Shown here one piece after another: positions 26,568-35,683 of a stretch of DNA of 64,000 nt (positions within the stretch are counted from its first letter, which is position 1; the number at the start of each line of letters is the position of its first letter). The DNA lies in NCBI GenBank assembly GCA_020723305.1, contig DYJC01000020.1, positions 26,503 through 90,502 of the forward strand, written 5' to 3'. The translations under genes and the position numbers were made by a program. The notes beneath the pieces are model-generated. The model was given only the letters and a program-made list of their open reading frames with translations, was not told the DNA's origin and ran no database searches. This DNA is from Desulfosudis oleivorans. Its GTDB lineage: Bacteria; Desulfobacterota; Desulfobacteria; Desulfobacterales; SURF-7.

Positions 26568-27989
26568 ATGGTTGAAATCATATTTTTCGTGCCGTTTTTG
26601 ACCGGCATCATCGCATTTTTTTTGAACCCATCGGCCGGCCGGCCTTTATTGGTGATCACCGGTGCCTTTCATCTGGTTCTGTCTGTTCTTTTATGGATCA
26701 AGCGGCCGGAGCCGATGTTGGGTGAATATTTTGCAGTGACACCGGAAGGCATGCTGTCTTTGCTGGTGATATCCCTTCTGTTTTTTTTGATTTCGATCTA
26801 TACTACCGGTTATCTTTTGGAATCGAAAATCCGATCCGAGAAGATTTTCACCGGGTCCATGCTGCTGTTTCTGTCCACCATGACCATGGTCACCCTGTCC
26901 GATCATATCATGGTGATGTGGATTGCCATTGAAGCCACAACCCTGGCCAGTGCGCCGCTCATTTACACACACCGGTCAAAGGCTTCCCTGGAGGCCACCT
27001 GGAAATATGTGCTGATCTGTTCGGTCGGTATTGCCCTAGCGCTTTTGGGATCGGTACTGATCACCCTGGCTATGGATATCGGTCAGGTGGATACGGCGGT
27101 TTCGTTTTCCGCCTTAACCATTGCTGCCGGACAGCTTGATCCCATGTGGCTCAAGGCCGGTTTTGTGTTTATTCTTGTGGGGTATGGCACAAAGATGGGT
27201 CTTGCGCCCATGCACACATGGCTTCCGGATGCCCATAGCGAAGCACCCAGCCCGGCATCCGCCCTTTTGTCCGGCGTGCTGCTCAACTGTGCATTCCTCG
27301 GAATATTCAAGACCAACAAAATCATGTGCGCCGCAGGTCTTGGTTCGTTTTCCGGAACCATACTGATGGTGTTCGGTATCACTTCCATGCTGGTTGCCGC
27401 AACCTTTATTCTCAAGCAGACGGAATACAAACGGATGCTGGCCTATTCCAGTATCGAAAACATGGGGATCATCGCATTCGGAACCGGCATCGGGGGATTG
27501 GGCGCATACGGAGCCATGCTCTGCCTGATCCATCACAGCCTGATCAAATCCTCCCTGTTTTTAACTTCCGGAAATATCCTTCTGGGTTACGGCACCCGCC
27601 TGATTGAAAAAACCGGAGGCCTGGTCAAGGCGATGCCCGGAACCTTTATCGCATTTTTCGGGGGATTTGCAGGTGTTTCCGGATTTCCTCCTTTTGGAAT
27701 TTTTATCGGGGAGCTACTGATTATCATCGGTGCTTTCCGCAGTGCGCATTATGCGGGTGCTGGAATTTTTATCCTGAGTCTGTGTATCATTTTTGCCGGT
27801 TTTGCCAACCACGCAATGAAGATATCTTTTCATGACACAAATGCAAAGGCTCAGATGGATGAAAAAATCACCATGATCTGGCCCCAGTATATACTGCTTT
27901 CAACCTCTCTGTCACTGTGCCTCTGGATTCCGGATACCTTGTACCAGACCATTACCAGTGCAGTGAATTACGCGGGCGGGGGATTTTAA
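26568..27989 (+). CDS. hyfF: Ehr/hydrogenase-4-like antiporter subunit F
   Basis: 473 residues from the ATG (a TTG two codons upstream is also in frame). It is a second NuoL/M/N-type antiporter of the HyfF branch: GYGTKMGLAPMHTWLPDAHSEAPSPASALLSG and YKRMLAYSSIENMGII show the conserved lysine and histidine path, and CLIHHSLIKSSLFL the later helices. With hyfB this gives the complex two antiporter-like modules. The stop codon overlaps the hyfG start (TAATG), so translation is coupled. Confidence 0.9.
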   Translation: MVEIIFFVPFLTGIIAFFLNPSAGRPLLVITGAFHLVLSVLLWIKRPEPMLGEYFAVTPEGMLSLLVISLLFFLISIYTTGYLLESKIRSEKIFTGSMLLFLSTMTMVTLSDHIMVMWIAIEATTLASAPLIYTHRSKASLEATWKYVLICSVGIALALLGSVLITLAMDIGQVDTAVSFSALTIAAGQLDPMWLKAGFVFILVGYGTKMGLAPMHTWLPDAHSEAPSPASALLSGVLLNCAFLGIFKTNKIMCAAGLGSFSGTILMVFGITSMLVAATFILKQTEYKRMLAYSSIENMGIIAFGTGIGGLGAYGAMLCLIHHSLIKSSLFLTSGNILLGYGTRLIEKTGGLVKAMPGTFIAFFGGFAGVSGFPPFGIFIGELLIIIGAFRSAHYAGAGIFILSLCIIFAGFANHAMKISFHDTNAKAQMDEKITMIWPQYILLSTSLSLCLWIPDTLYQTITSAVNYAGGGF

Positions 27990-29524
27990 TGAAAACAGCT
28001 TTTTTACAAATCGGAAACAATGAAGCAGTGGAAAGAGCCGCTATCCCGGAGCTGACATTTGATGATTTCAGACAGGAAGCCATTAAGATTGTAAAAAATC
28101 ACGGCAAGGTTGTCCACTATTTTGCATACCATGATAAGGATGCTGTCAAACTGATGGCTGTCCTCCGCACCGATCAACTGTTCGCTCTCCGCAATGATTT
28201 GTTGCTGGTGGCCGGATGCAATGCGCCGGAAACCTATCCTTCCATGACTCCCGAGTGCGAACCTTTTCATATGTTTGAAAGGGAAATTGCCGAGCAGTAT
28301 GGTATTAAGCCCGAAGGGCATCCCTGGCTGAAAATGGTGCGGTATCACCCCAATCTTACGGGCAGGCTGGATGTATTCGGCAATGACTATGAAAAAGATA
28401 TCCCCGGAAACTATGACTACTACTCGGTGGAAGGAGAAGAAATTCACGAGGTGGCTGTGGGGCCTGTACACGCAGGGGTTATCGAACCCGGGCATTTCCG
28501 GTTTAATTGTATCGGAGAACGGGTGTTGAACCTGGAGATCCAGTTGGGATACCAGCATCGGGGGGTTGAGAACCTGTTACAGACTGCGGATGCCGGACGG
28601 CTTCCCATACTAGCTGAAAATATTGCCGGTGACACCACTATCGGCCACAGCCTTTGTATGGCCGAAGCTATGGAGGCGCTTGCCAATATCCAGACGGATC
28701 AAGGTGCCCGGATCATCCGGACAATTGCGCTGGAACTGGAAAGGCTTGCCAACCACACCGGTGACCTGGGCGCATTGAGCGGTGATGTGGCCTTTCTGCC
28801 GCCGGCCAACTACTGCGGAAGGATGCGGGGAGACTTTCTGAACCTTTCCCTGCTGATCTGCGGGAACCGGTTTGGCAAAGGGCTGGTCCGGCCGGGCGGG
28901 GTTTGCTTTTCCATTACCGGAGATGTTCTGAAAATCATGCGTGAGCGTCTTGATGAACTCAAAACCCAGATGACACACGTCATTGATCTTCTGTTGATTA
29001 CTACGCCCAGTGTCCGGTCTCGTTTTGAAGAGTGCGGGACGGTCAGCCGGTCGGATGCGGAAAAACTGGGTCTGGTAGGGCTGGCTGCCCGTGCCAGCGG
29101 CATTCCATATGATGTCCGGCGTGTTTTTCCCACGGAGCAATACGGGGAACTGGATATCCCGGAAAACGCCAAGTCCAGCGGGGATGTGTATGCACGGGCA
29201 AAAGTCAGGGCAGACGAGGTGTTGCAGTCCATTGAGATCATTCAATCCCTGCTGACCGGTACGATTGAAACCAGAGAGATTTCAACTGCTGCGCCCACCC
29301 TGAATCCCTCTGCGTTTGTGGTGTCGCTGAATGAGGCCTGGCGGGGAGAAGTATCCCACTGCCTGCTGACCGACGCCAAGGGCAGGATTCTCCGCTACAA
29401 GGTCAAGGACCCTTCCTTCCATAACTGGAATGGCCTGTCCATGGCTTTGAGGAATACGGGGATTTCGGATTTTCCCCTGAACAACAAAAGTTTCAACCTC
29501 TCCTATTGCGGGTTTGATCTGTAA
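27989..29524 (+). CDS. hyfG: Ehr-type large subunit (NuoC-NuoD-like, no NiFe cysteines)
   Basis: 511 residues. The N-terminal 150 residues are NuoC-like (FEREIAEQYGIKPEGHPWLKMVRY) and the remainder NuoD/hydrogenase-large-subunit-like (LGYQHRGVENLL, ELERLANHTGDLGAL). Group 4 hydrogenases have CxxC motifs at both ends to hold nickel and iron. Here the N-terminal site reads ENIAGDTTIGHS and the C terminus ends NKSFNLSYCGFDL, so the ligands are absent. The protein therefore belongs to the energy-converting-hydrogenase-related (Ehr) class and cannot be a hydrogenase. The electron acceptor or donor is unknown, possibly a quinone-like or membrane carrier. Confidence 0.88.
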   Translation: MKTAFLQIGNNEAVERAAIPELTFDDFRQEAIKIVKNHGKVVHYFAYHDKDAVKLMAVLRTDQLFALRNDLLLVAGCNAPETYPSMTPECEPFHMFEREIAEQYGIKPEGHPWLKMVRYHPNLTGRLDVFGNDYEKDIPGNYDYYSVEGEEIHEVAVGPVHAGVIEPGHFRFNCIGERVLNLEIQLGYQHRGVENLLQTADAGRLPILAENIAGDTTIGHSLCMAEAMEALANIQTDQGARIIRTIALELERLANHTGDLGALSGDVAFLPPANYCGRMRGDFLNLSLLICGNRFGKGLVRPGGVCFSITGDVLKIMRERLDELKTQMTHVIDLLLITTPSVRSRFEECGTVSRSDAEKLGLVGLAARASGIPYDVRRVFPTEQYGELDIPENAKSSGDVYARAKVRADEVLQSIEIIQSLLTGTIETREISTAAPTLNPSAFVVSLNEAWRGEVSHCLLTDAKGRILRYKVKDPSFHNWNGLSMALRNTGISDFPLNNKSFNLSYCGFDL

Positions 29525-29553
29525 ACAAATTATGGATGGATTGATAGGCCACT

Positions 29554-30297
29554 ATGCTAAAGACATTGTATAACCGATGGGAACAGGGATACCGTACCAA
29601 CAATTATCCCAAAGAAAAGATCGAACTGTTTCCGCGCTATCGCGGATTGCCGGAAATTCATAAAAATGCGTCGGAAGAAATAGCTAAAAAATGTGCTTCC
29701 GCCTGCCCTCAGGATGCCATTGATGCAGGAGCAAAAGTGATTGACATGGGACGCTGCGTCTTCTGCGGAACCTGTGAACGCCTGTCCAAAGGAGAGTTTG
29801 TTTCCTTTACCGGCAATTTTGAAATTTCCGTTTCCGAAAAAGAGCACCTGATAACCGATGGAACATTGCCGTCCCTTGCCGATCATGCAAGGCAGCACTT
29901 TAAAAAACTGTTCGGACGTTCCCTGCAACTGCGCCAGGTATCGGCTGCCGGATGCAATGCCTGTGAAGCGGACCTGAATGTATTGGCCACTCCGTTTTTC
30001 GACCTGGCCCGGTTCGGTATCAACTTTGTGGCATCACCCCGTCATGCAGACGCCATCGTGGTTACCGGCCCCATCTCCCGGAATATGAGGACAGCGCTTC
30101 TTAAGACCTATGAAGCCACTCCTTCTCCCAAGGCTGTCATTGCGGTCGGAAGCTGTACCATCACCGGCGGCCCTTTCCGGGGAAGCGCCGAGATTACGGA
30201 AGGATTGGACAAACTGCTGCCCGTGGATCTGTTCATCCCGGGATGTCCGCCCCATCCCATGACCAATCTGCATGCTTTGCTGAGCTTTTTTAAATAG
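29554..30297 (+). CDS. hyfI: Ehr-type small subunit with fused ferredoxin domain
   Basis: 247 residues. The N-terminal 100 residues form a ferredoxin-like module with one complete four-cysteine set (CASACPQDAI combined with GRCVFCGTC). The C-terminal half is NuoB/small-subunit-like, with the N2-type cluster ligands GCNACEADLN, VGSCTITGG and IPGCPPHP. In classic Hyf/Hyc systems the ferredoxin and small subunit are separate genes, so this is a fusion (HyfH-HyfI-like). It is the last gene of the operon. No hydrogenase maturation gene is nearby, in agreement with the NiFe-free large subunit. Confidence 0.88.
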   Translation: MLKTLYNRWEQGYRTNNYPKEKIELFPRYRGLPEIHKNASEEIAKKCASACPQDAIDAGAKVIDMGRCVFCGTCERLSKGEFVSFTGNFEISVSEKEHLITDGTLPSLADHARQHFKKLFGRSLQLRQVSAAGCNACEADLNVLATPFFDLARFGINFVASPRHADAIVVTGPISRNMRTALLKTYEATPSPKAVIAVGSCTITGGPFRGSAEITEGLDKLLPVDLFIPGCPPHPMTNLHALLSFFK

Positions 30298-30316
30298 ATC
30301 TGGGATTCAGCTGCAT

Positions 30317-30922
30317 TTATGGAATCCAGTTTCGAATGGTATTGATGAATTTCGTAAAGGAGGTATCGATACAATCCAGATAATCAGCCTTTTCTGCCAG
30401 TGTTACATAAAGAGAAGAAGAACGTGGTATTTTTTGGTATTTTAGTGCAGACTCAAAAGCCTCCTTGGGTCTGACCGGTTTTGAGTTTATGCAAGAAAAT
30501 CCTTTTGTTTTGATCCATTGATAGACATCTTCCTGATGTTCCCAATCCATAATCTGATGAAGATGAGTTTTGTTGACCCATAACCAGGATTCCAGCTCAG
30601 GTTCAAGAATTATGCAGGCATTTCTGTCTTGCCATCCATTACTATCAAGCTCTTTTTCGATTTGTAATTCCAATTCAAGTTTTGCTTTCTTTTCTTTGCC
30701 ACTACCCTCATGGTCAAAAAACACCAACAGAAAACGGTAGTCTTTGATGTAAGGACGAACATATTCTACGGACTGATTTACAACTCCGGGATCTCGCTTT
30801 GGGTGGGTAATGATATCAAAGTTGAACTCTCTGATCTTTTCAGACCTTGGCAATCTGTCCAATAGAGCCTTCAGCATCAGTTCGGCGTCTTTGTCTGCTG
30901 TTAAAACCAGGATGTCTTTCAT
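30317..30922 (-). CDS. TOPRIM-like partner of AAA ATPase
   Basis: 201 residues. The N terminus (ILVLTADKDAELMLKALLDR) and a later FLLVFFDHEGSGKE segment look like the glutamate and DxD-type motifs of a small TOPRIM or DUF4276-like nuclease/phosphotransfer fold. A conserved-looking ILEPELESWLW follows. It overlaps the upstream ATPase gene by 4 bp (ATGA), so the products are made together. ATPase plus small TOPRIM pairs are characteristic of phage-defence modules (PARIS, OLD-like and methylation-associated systems). Which known system it matches, if any, I cannot settle by eye. Confidence 0.6.
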   Translation of the reverse strand: MKDILVLTADKDAELMLKALLDRLPRSEKIREFNFDIITHPKRDPGVVNQSVEYVRPYIKDYRFLLVFFDHEGSGKEKKAKLELELQIEKELDSNGWQDRNACIILEPELESWLWVNKTHLHQIMDWEHQEDVYQWIKTKGFSCINSKPVRPKEAFESALKYQKIPRSSSLYVTLAEKADYLDCIDTSFTKFINTIRNWIP

Positions 30923-32190
30923 CCGAGTATCCCTCCAGCAAACAGATCACTCAGATTGATCGTTCCTTTCCAGTTCTTCAACTTGGGGTGATTCGCACCA
31001 CTCACAATATCCGTAATTCCTCCTCTTGTCTTTGCAAAGCATAAAACATCATGCGATTGTACCATGCTTAAAATGATGGGAGAATGGGAGGCAAGGAGTA
31101 TCTGTGATCCATATACCGATGAAAGTGATTGATATACGGTTTCAATCGCTTTTGGATGGATTCCGTTCTCAGGTTCTTCAATTAAAAAAATGTTTTGGAG
31201 ATTAGGTAGGTAAGCGATGATCGTTAAAGCAAAAAGTCGGAGGGTCCCATCGGAAACCAGCCAGCTTGGGATTTTTCCTTCATTCAAATAGTTAACCCGG
31301 ATGTATTTATGTCTATCTTCCGGCCTTTCAATTATTTCAATATCTGTAATATCCGGGAAGGCTGTTTTCAAGTGAGCCAGCCACTTCTCAAAACGTTTGG
31401 ATTCCTTTTTAAGATCATCAATAACCCAGGGAAGGTTGGAGCCATCAGGTTTAAAACGTCGACTTTGACCTGGAGGGCTTGGCATACGAATTTTCAGACT
31501 ATCCAGAATAAAAAGTTGAATTCCTTCTGTTAAAAACTCCTTCAGCCAGCTTGAAGCAGGAAATTTCGTTGCATCCGCCGGGAGATTCCCAAGCGCTGTT
31601 TTCTTAATGCCGAATTTGAAGGAAGGCATCCAGCCTTTTCCAGCCCTCTCCTGGGTTTCGTCATAAAAATTGTCATTTCCACCTGGTTTCTTTCTGAATA
31701 TTCTCCTTGAATGTTTATCCTTATATTTTTTGTTCAGTATGCTATCCGGCTCCTCATGAAGCATGGGGAACAGGTCCATTTGCTGTGAATCAATTTTTGT
31801 TCGAATTGCATCTTCCTTAATCAATATTGCAGATTCCTCAATAATCGCATGTTCTTCAGTTTGGTCTGCTATGCCGATTTCCATTTCATAACGGATATAG
31901 CTGAATTCCTGATCAGATAATTTTGCTCTGATGTTGTCCGGCAAAAGGATTTCCAGAGCCAGTTGAATGGTTCCCCCTTTGCCAAAACAGGTTAGATCCT
32001 GAAACATGGAAACTCTTTTGGAGATGGCTTCATCAATCCCCAGCTGAACAATGTCAGAGATAAAACTGATAACATCCAGAAAAGTTGTTTTCCCGCTGGC
32101 ATTTGCACCAATCATTACCTGAAAACTATTGATCGTTTGGCGTATATATTTCAAACTTCGGTAGTTTTTTGCTTCTATGCAATAGATCAT
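30919..32190 (-). CDS. AAA_21/SMC-like ATPase of a two-gene defence-like module
   Basis: About 423 residues from the ATG at 32190, which has a GAGGAT ribosome site; a TTG four codons earlier is in frame but less likely. Walker A is MIGANASGKTTFLDV near residue 25. The ABC-type signature region is SDGTLRLFALTIIAYLP and Walker B is IFLIEEPENGIHPKAIE, followed by an H-loop-like LLASHSPIIL. This is the AAA_21/OLD-type ATPase architecture. The gene is first in the pair. The pair lies alone between the Ehr operon and a large non-coding stretch, which suits an acquired defence module. The ATPase family is certain; the defence role is inferred. Confidence 0.85.
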   Translation of the reverse strand: MIYCIEAKNYRSLKYIRQTINSFQVMIGANASGKTTFLDVISFISDIVQLGIDEAISKRVSMFQDLTCFGKGGTIQLALEILLPDNIRAKLSDQEFSYIRYEMEIGIADQTEEHAIIEESAILIKEDAIRTKIDSQQMDLFPMLHEEPDSILNKKYKDKHSRRIFRKKPGGNDNFYDETQERAGKGWMPSFKFGIKKTALGNLPADATKFPASSWLKEFLTEGIQLFILDSLKIRMPSPPGQSRRFKPDGSNLPWVIDDLKKESKRFEKWLAHLKTAFPDITDIEIIERPEDRHKYIRVNYLNEGKIPSWLVSDGTLRLFALTIIAYLPNLQNIFLIEEPENGIHPKAIETVYQSLSSVYGSQILLASHSPIILSMVQSHDVLCFAKTRGGITDIVSGANHPKLKNWKGTINLSDLFAGGILG

Positions 32191-32931
32191 AAATATCCTC
32201 AAACAATTTACAGAAGTATATATTTCCTCAAAGTTTTTTACCCCTTTGTCGCAGTAATAAACAAAACGGAGTGGTTGCGGGGCTTTTCTTTTTCAGGATA
32301 TAACCATATATGAGGAGAGGCAGAGTGTCAATAATCGTGAATCGTAGTACCATTTTAAAAGAATATATTGGAAAAATATTTGTAGCGGTTTAATTCTGAT
32401 CTGCGTCCGGAATGAATAAATTGCTGATGAAAAAATTATTCAAAGCCTTGACCGCTGATAAGAAAGACATTTTCTCACCAACCAACTTCAAGAAATGCGC
32501 CGGGGAAAAACGATTCGGCCGGCAAAGGGCAAACGTGGCAAAGGAAGTGAATGGCAATTGTATAAACCGGTTAAAAAAAAATTGCGATTAAAGGCTTTTT
32601 TATATAATTCGAGTTGCGCGATAATCTGATATTTAGCAATAAAACAATTAGTTATTAATTTTTTATTGTTCTATCGTACCTTTTTTCCGCAACTGATATA
32701 TTCAATGCAGTCTAGTTTTTGAAGCGTTCGGGGGACATGTTGGTCCATTTTTGAAAAGACCCTGTAAGGCACTTGTTTCGCTGCAGCTTTATTGCCGAAG
32801 GAACAAGCATTCTGTCAGAGGCCGGAAAACGCTTGTTCACTTTATGCAGGAATGGTACAACCTGGAAAAAGAGATTTTACCGGGTATACAGTTTTTTCGG
32901 GAAGGATAAATATCACAGGAGGAGAGGTGAA
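32191..32931. other. 741-bp intergenic region
   Basis: It holds no gene I can support. A 54-codon ORF (32427-32591, MKKLFKALTADKKD...) lacks a ribosome site. Sequence around 32720-32900 looks like decayed coding DNA, and an in-frame extension of the next gene runs through it from 32773 without a ribosome site. Base composition is mixed AT-rich. No clear promoter for the following gene could be assigned. Confidence 0.4.
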
Positions 32932-33735
32932 ATGAAACGGATTTTGATTTTTATGGCAGCTATGCTGACAATGACCATCCTGGCCTGGGCAGACGGAGGA
33001 GAGGAGCGGTTTCTGACATCGGCGGAGAAGGATTATTACAAGAATACATACCAGAAAGCAATTGCCCTGATGCCGGCTGCACCGGCTGGATGGACAGTAC
33101 ACCTTGAAGAACTGAGCATGCCGACCAAGGTAGGGGTGGGTTCTGAGAATAGGCCGATGTTTTTCGATATCCTGTGTGATTATCAGAAACCCGTTACAAT
33201 GGATCTCACCAGTATGGAAGCAGACAGCAAGTCGATGGAGGATCTGAGCGGAAAGCTCTCGTCTCTTGGTGACAAGATGAATGAAGCCATAGCCAAAGGC
33301 GATCAGGCATCAATTGCACAGATTCAGAATGAAATGCAGGAAGCAATGAATTCGAATTCCGGAATGCAGAAAATGAAATCAAAAATAGACGATCAAATGC
33401 ACAACTCGGCAAAAGTCAGAATCCGCATCAACGCTCACGGCGCTGATTACTCATTTGTAAAAGAAATCACGCCAAAGGCTCCGGCAGTGTACGCATTGCG
33501 AACCGTGCGGGCATCACGACCCAACCAGTCAGACGGTTTGGATACGACCATGCTGTTTTTCGGAACATACAAGAAGGAGAAATCCGGTGACACCTTCAAG
33601 ATCTATCAGACCAGCGACACTGGTCCAGGTGCAAAGGTTCAACGCTTGATTCTTGAGATCGAGGCGGATGAGAAAATCGTTGACGAATTGCTGGCAAAGA
33701 TGGATCTGAATATGCTGGCGGCGATGATCCGGTAA
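32932..33735 (+). CDS. Exported hypothetical protein
   Basis: 267 residues starting after a strong AGGAGGAGAGG site. A signal peptide (KRILIFMAAMLTMTILAWA) is followed by a soluble, methionine-rich protein with a predicted coiled-coil segment around residues 100-150 (MEDLSGKLSSLGDKMNEAI, then QIQNEMQEAMNS). It is probably periplasmic. I do not recognise the family. It stands alone and ends before a good terminator. Confidence 0.75.
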   Translation: MKRILIFMAAMLTMTILAWADGGEERFLTSAEKDYYKNTYQKAIALMPAAPAGWTVHLEELSMPTKVGVGSENRPMFFDILCDYQKPVTMDLTSMEADSKSMEDLSGKLSSLGDKMNEAIAKGDQASIAQIQNEMQEAMNSNSGMQKMKSKIDDQMHNSAKVRIRINAHGADYSFVKEITPKAPAVYALRTVRASRPNQSDGLDTTMLFFGTYKKEKSGDTFKIYQTSDTGPGAKVQRLILEIEADEKIVDELLAKMDLNMLAAMIR

Positions 33736-33770
33736 AATGACGCATTTGGGCTAAAGCCGACAAGAGATGC

Positions 33771-33805
33771 AACCGCCACCCTATGTCAGATGACTGGCGG
33801 TTTTT
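33771..33805 (+). terminator. Rho-independent terminator
   Basis: AACCGCCA (33771-33778) pairs with TGGCGGTT (33795-33802), and the run ends in five T residues. An inner GTCA/TGAC pair can extend the stem. It lies 36 bp after the stop codon of the exported protein gene. Confidence 0.85.
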
Positions 33806-34072
33806 ACATGATCGCATAAAAATGGAGAATAAAACACGCAGGTAAATTGATTCATAAGGTCAAACCGACGTTATTAACAATGGTAAGGAATCACCAATTA
33901 TCGGATGTCCATGAAAAGGAATTGGAAAGAGGAAACAGAAACAGGGCAATCCTATCAAAATATCCGATTGAATATTCCAAATAAATATTTTATAGTAGTG
34001 CCATGAATAGATCTTTGAATCCAAGAATAAAACGTGTTCACTGCTCATAGTAACCGAGCAAAAGAGGCAAAT

Positions 34073-34504
34073 ATGAAAAGAGCTGTCTTTTTCCTAATAT
34101 GTTGGGTTCTATTGTTTTCCATGACAACCAGTCTTTATGGATCAGAAGTAAAACCGGCACAAAGCTTTTATTCCAGCCCCAGTTACGAAGTGGAAAACCT
34201 GGAGGCTGTTATGCACGAGGCCGGCCTTTTTTATGTGAGCGGAGTTATCCGGAATACTGATGCTTATCCTACAACAGGATATGTAGTGATATATTTTACA
34301 AATGACAGTGATGAAGTGATCGCCTCAGATGAAACGATTGTAAATCATAAAAGAGCGATTGATCCCGGAAACACAGGTCGCTTTGAGCTCACCAAAAAAA
34401 TTGAAAAATATAACCAGATTAATAAAACGTATATCGAATATGTGGTTCAGAAAAAAATTATCACACCCAAAAAACCCCTTATCTCGATTGGGGCAAAGCG
34501 GTAA
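34073..34504 (+). CDS. Exported FxLYD-like hypothetical protein
   Basis: 143 residues with a signal peptide (KRAVFFLICWVLLFSMTTSLYG). The mature part is a single small beta-sandwich with LFYVSGVIRNTDAYPTTGYVVIYFTNDSDEVI, the pattern of FxLYD/DUF3426-like domains (a phrase V.G.V.N.....V.V.....D..G.VI) found in periplasmic proteins. No enzyme motifs. A ribosome site (AGAGG) lies 8 bp before the start. It is monocistronic and convergent with the molybdenum hydroxylase operon. Confidence 0.7.
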   Translation: MKRAVFFLICWVLLFSMTTSLYGSEVKPAQSFYSSPSYEVENLEAVMHEAGLFYVSGVIRNTDAYPTTGYVVIYFTNDSDEVIASDETIVNHKRAIDPGNTGRFELTKKIEKYNQINKTYIEYVVQKKIITPKKPLISIGAKR

Positions 34505-34564
34505 ATCAGTATCGGGCTTCTGGAACAATCGAAAATGAATTCCATTTGGGGAAACCCCTAAAAA

Positions 34565-35683
34565 TCATGTTCGCCCCCCTCGGAGCGACTTTCCGATTAT
34601 GGACGCAATTTTTTTTTGGATCAGTTCAGCGTTATGCATCCGTTTTTCGATCTTCTTCTTTATTTCCGGATCATGGCTGTATTTTTCCAGCGATGTCTGG
34701 AATCGTTCATAGATGTCCATCACCTGATTCCCTTTGACCAGCTTATCAGCCAGATACAGAACCTCGGCACAGTTGATTGGAGCAAGCGGAGAATACTCGA
34801 TGTCTGTGTGTGTTGCCACAATATCGGCAATCTCCGGAAAACCCATGCTGGTTAACAATTCGGCCGCTTTTTCTGCGTGCCGGGGTTTCCCTTTGGCAAG
34901 ATCGTGTAGAAGGGCGGCGGCTTCAATCTGTTCGTTATCGATGGGGCAATTGGCGCGATTCAGAACCTTGGATATCTTTGCTGCCATATCCGCCACAGCA
35001 TTGCAATGCTCATAGATCGTTTCGTCAACACAGGCGATGTCCCGGAGAATGGATTCGCATTCGTCTCTTGTCGGAATCGCATACCGGGCAAATTTTTTCA
35101 GTATCGCTTCGTAATCAGAAGGAGTATCCACATCCGGAAGAATGCCGGCATCTGCTACCGGAATCCTGACTGTCTTGTCGATCAGGAGGTTCAGGACGCC
35201 TTTCAGGCCGTTTTCTCCGTTCCACTTTTGGATCATGCCGAAGTATTCAACTGGAATGACGACCGGATGACCCTGCTGATGATGAAAGCAGGGGATCAGG
35301 ATCTTGCCGCTGTACTTGCGATGTTGTTCCAGCAGAGAGTGTATGGTGTAGGGCCTTACCAGAGGGATGTCGACAGGCAGAAGGATGATGGACTGGATAT
35401 GGGATTCCAGGCTTTTAAGTGCGGCGAGCACGGAAGAAAACATCTCATGGGAGTTTGCATAATTAACGATTGCCCGTGCTCCGGTCTTTTCAAGAATAGG
35501 CTCTATCTGTTCACGGCAATAGCCGATGACCACGCGGACATCATCGATTCCAGCCTGTCTGAACAGGGAAACAGATCTTTCGATCATGGTTTCTTCCCCG
35601 ATTTTCAGCAGGGGTTTGAATTGGCCCATCCGGGTGGAATATCCGGCTGCCGGTATGATTGCTGTGATTCTTTGCTGGTTCAT
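34565..35683 (-). CDS. MocA-like cytidylyltransferase fused to HD domain
   Basis: 372 residues. The N-terminal 190 form a nucleotidyltransferase of the MobA/MocA type (IIPAAGYSTRMGQFKPLL), which cytidylylates molybdopterin for xanthine-dehydrogenase-family enzymes. The C-terminal 170 form an HD hydrolase-like domain (YEHCNAVADMAAKI, LLHDLAKGKPRHAEKA, ATHTDIEY). The gene overlaps xdhC by 4 bp and is last in the leftward molybdenum hydroxylase operon, so it probably makes or turns over the cytidine dinucleotide cofactor. The HD part's role (nucleotide hydrolysis) is inferred. Confidence 0.85.
   Translation of the reverse strand: MNQQRITAIIPAAGYSTRMGQFKPLLKIGEETMIERSVSLFRQAGIDDVRVVIGYCREQIEPILEKTGARAIVNYANSHEMFSSVLAALKSLESHIQSIILLPVDIPLVRPYTIHSLLEQHRKYSGKILIPCFHHQQGHPVVIPVEYFGMIQKWNGENGLKGVLNLLIDKTVRIPVADAGILPDVDTPSDYEAILKKFARYAIPTRDECESILRDIACVDETIYEHCNAVADMAAKISKVLNRANCPIDNEQIEAAALLHDLAKGKPRHAEKAAELLTSMGFPEIADIVATHTDIEYSPLAPINCAEVLYLADKLVKGNQVMDIYERFQTSLEKYSHDPEIKKKIEKRMHNAELIQKKIASIIGKSLRGGRT

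Noticed and set aside
22970..30297. Annotation of the operon as a functional hydrogenase 4 or formate hydrogenlyase
   Set aside because: The large subunit has no nickel-binding cysteines, and no formate dehydrogenase or maturation genes are present.
30300..30335. Hairpin between convergent hyfI and the TOPRIM-like gene as terminator
   Set aside because: The stem is bulged and there is no T tract on either strand; too weak to call.
32427..32591. 54-codon ORF in the 32-kb intergenic region
   Set aside because: No ribosome site and no recognisable features; probably chance or decayed coding DNA.
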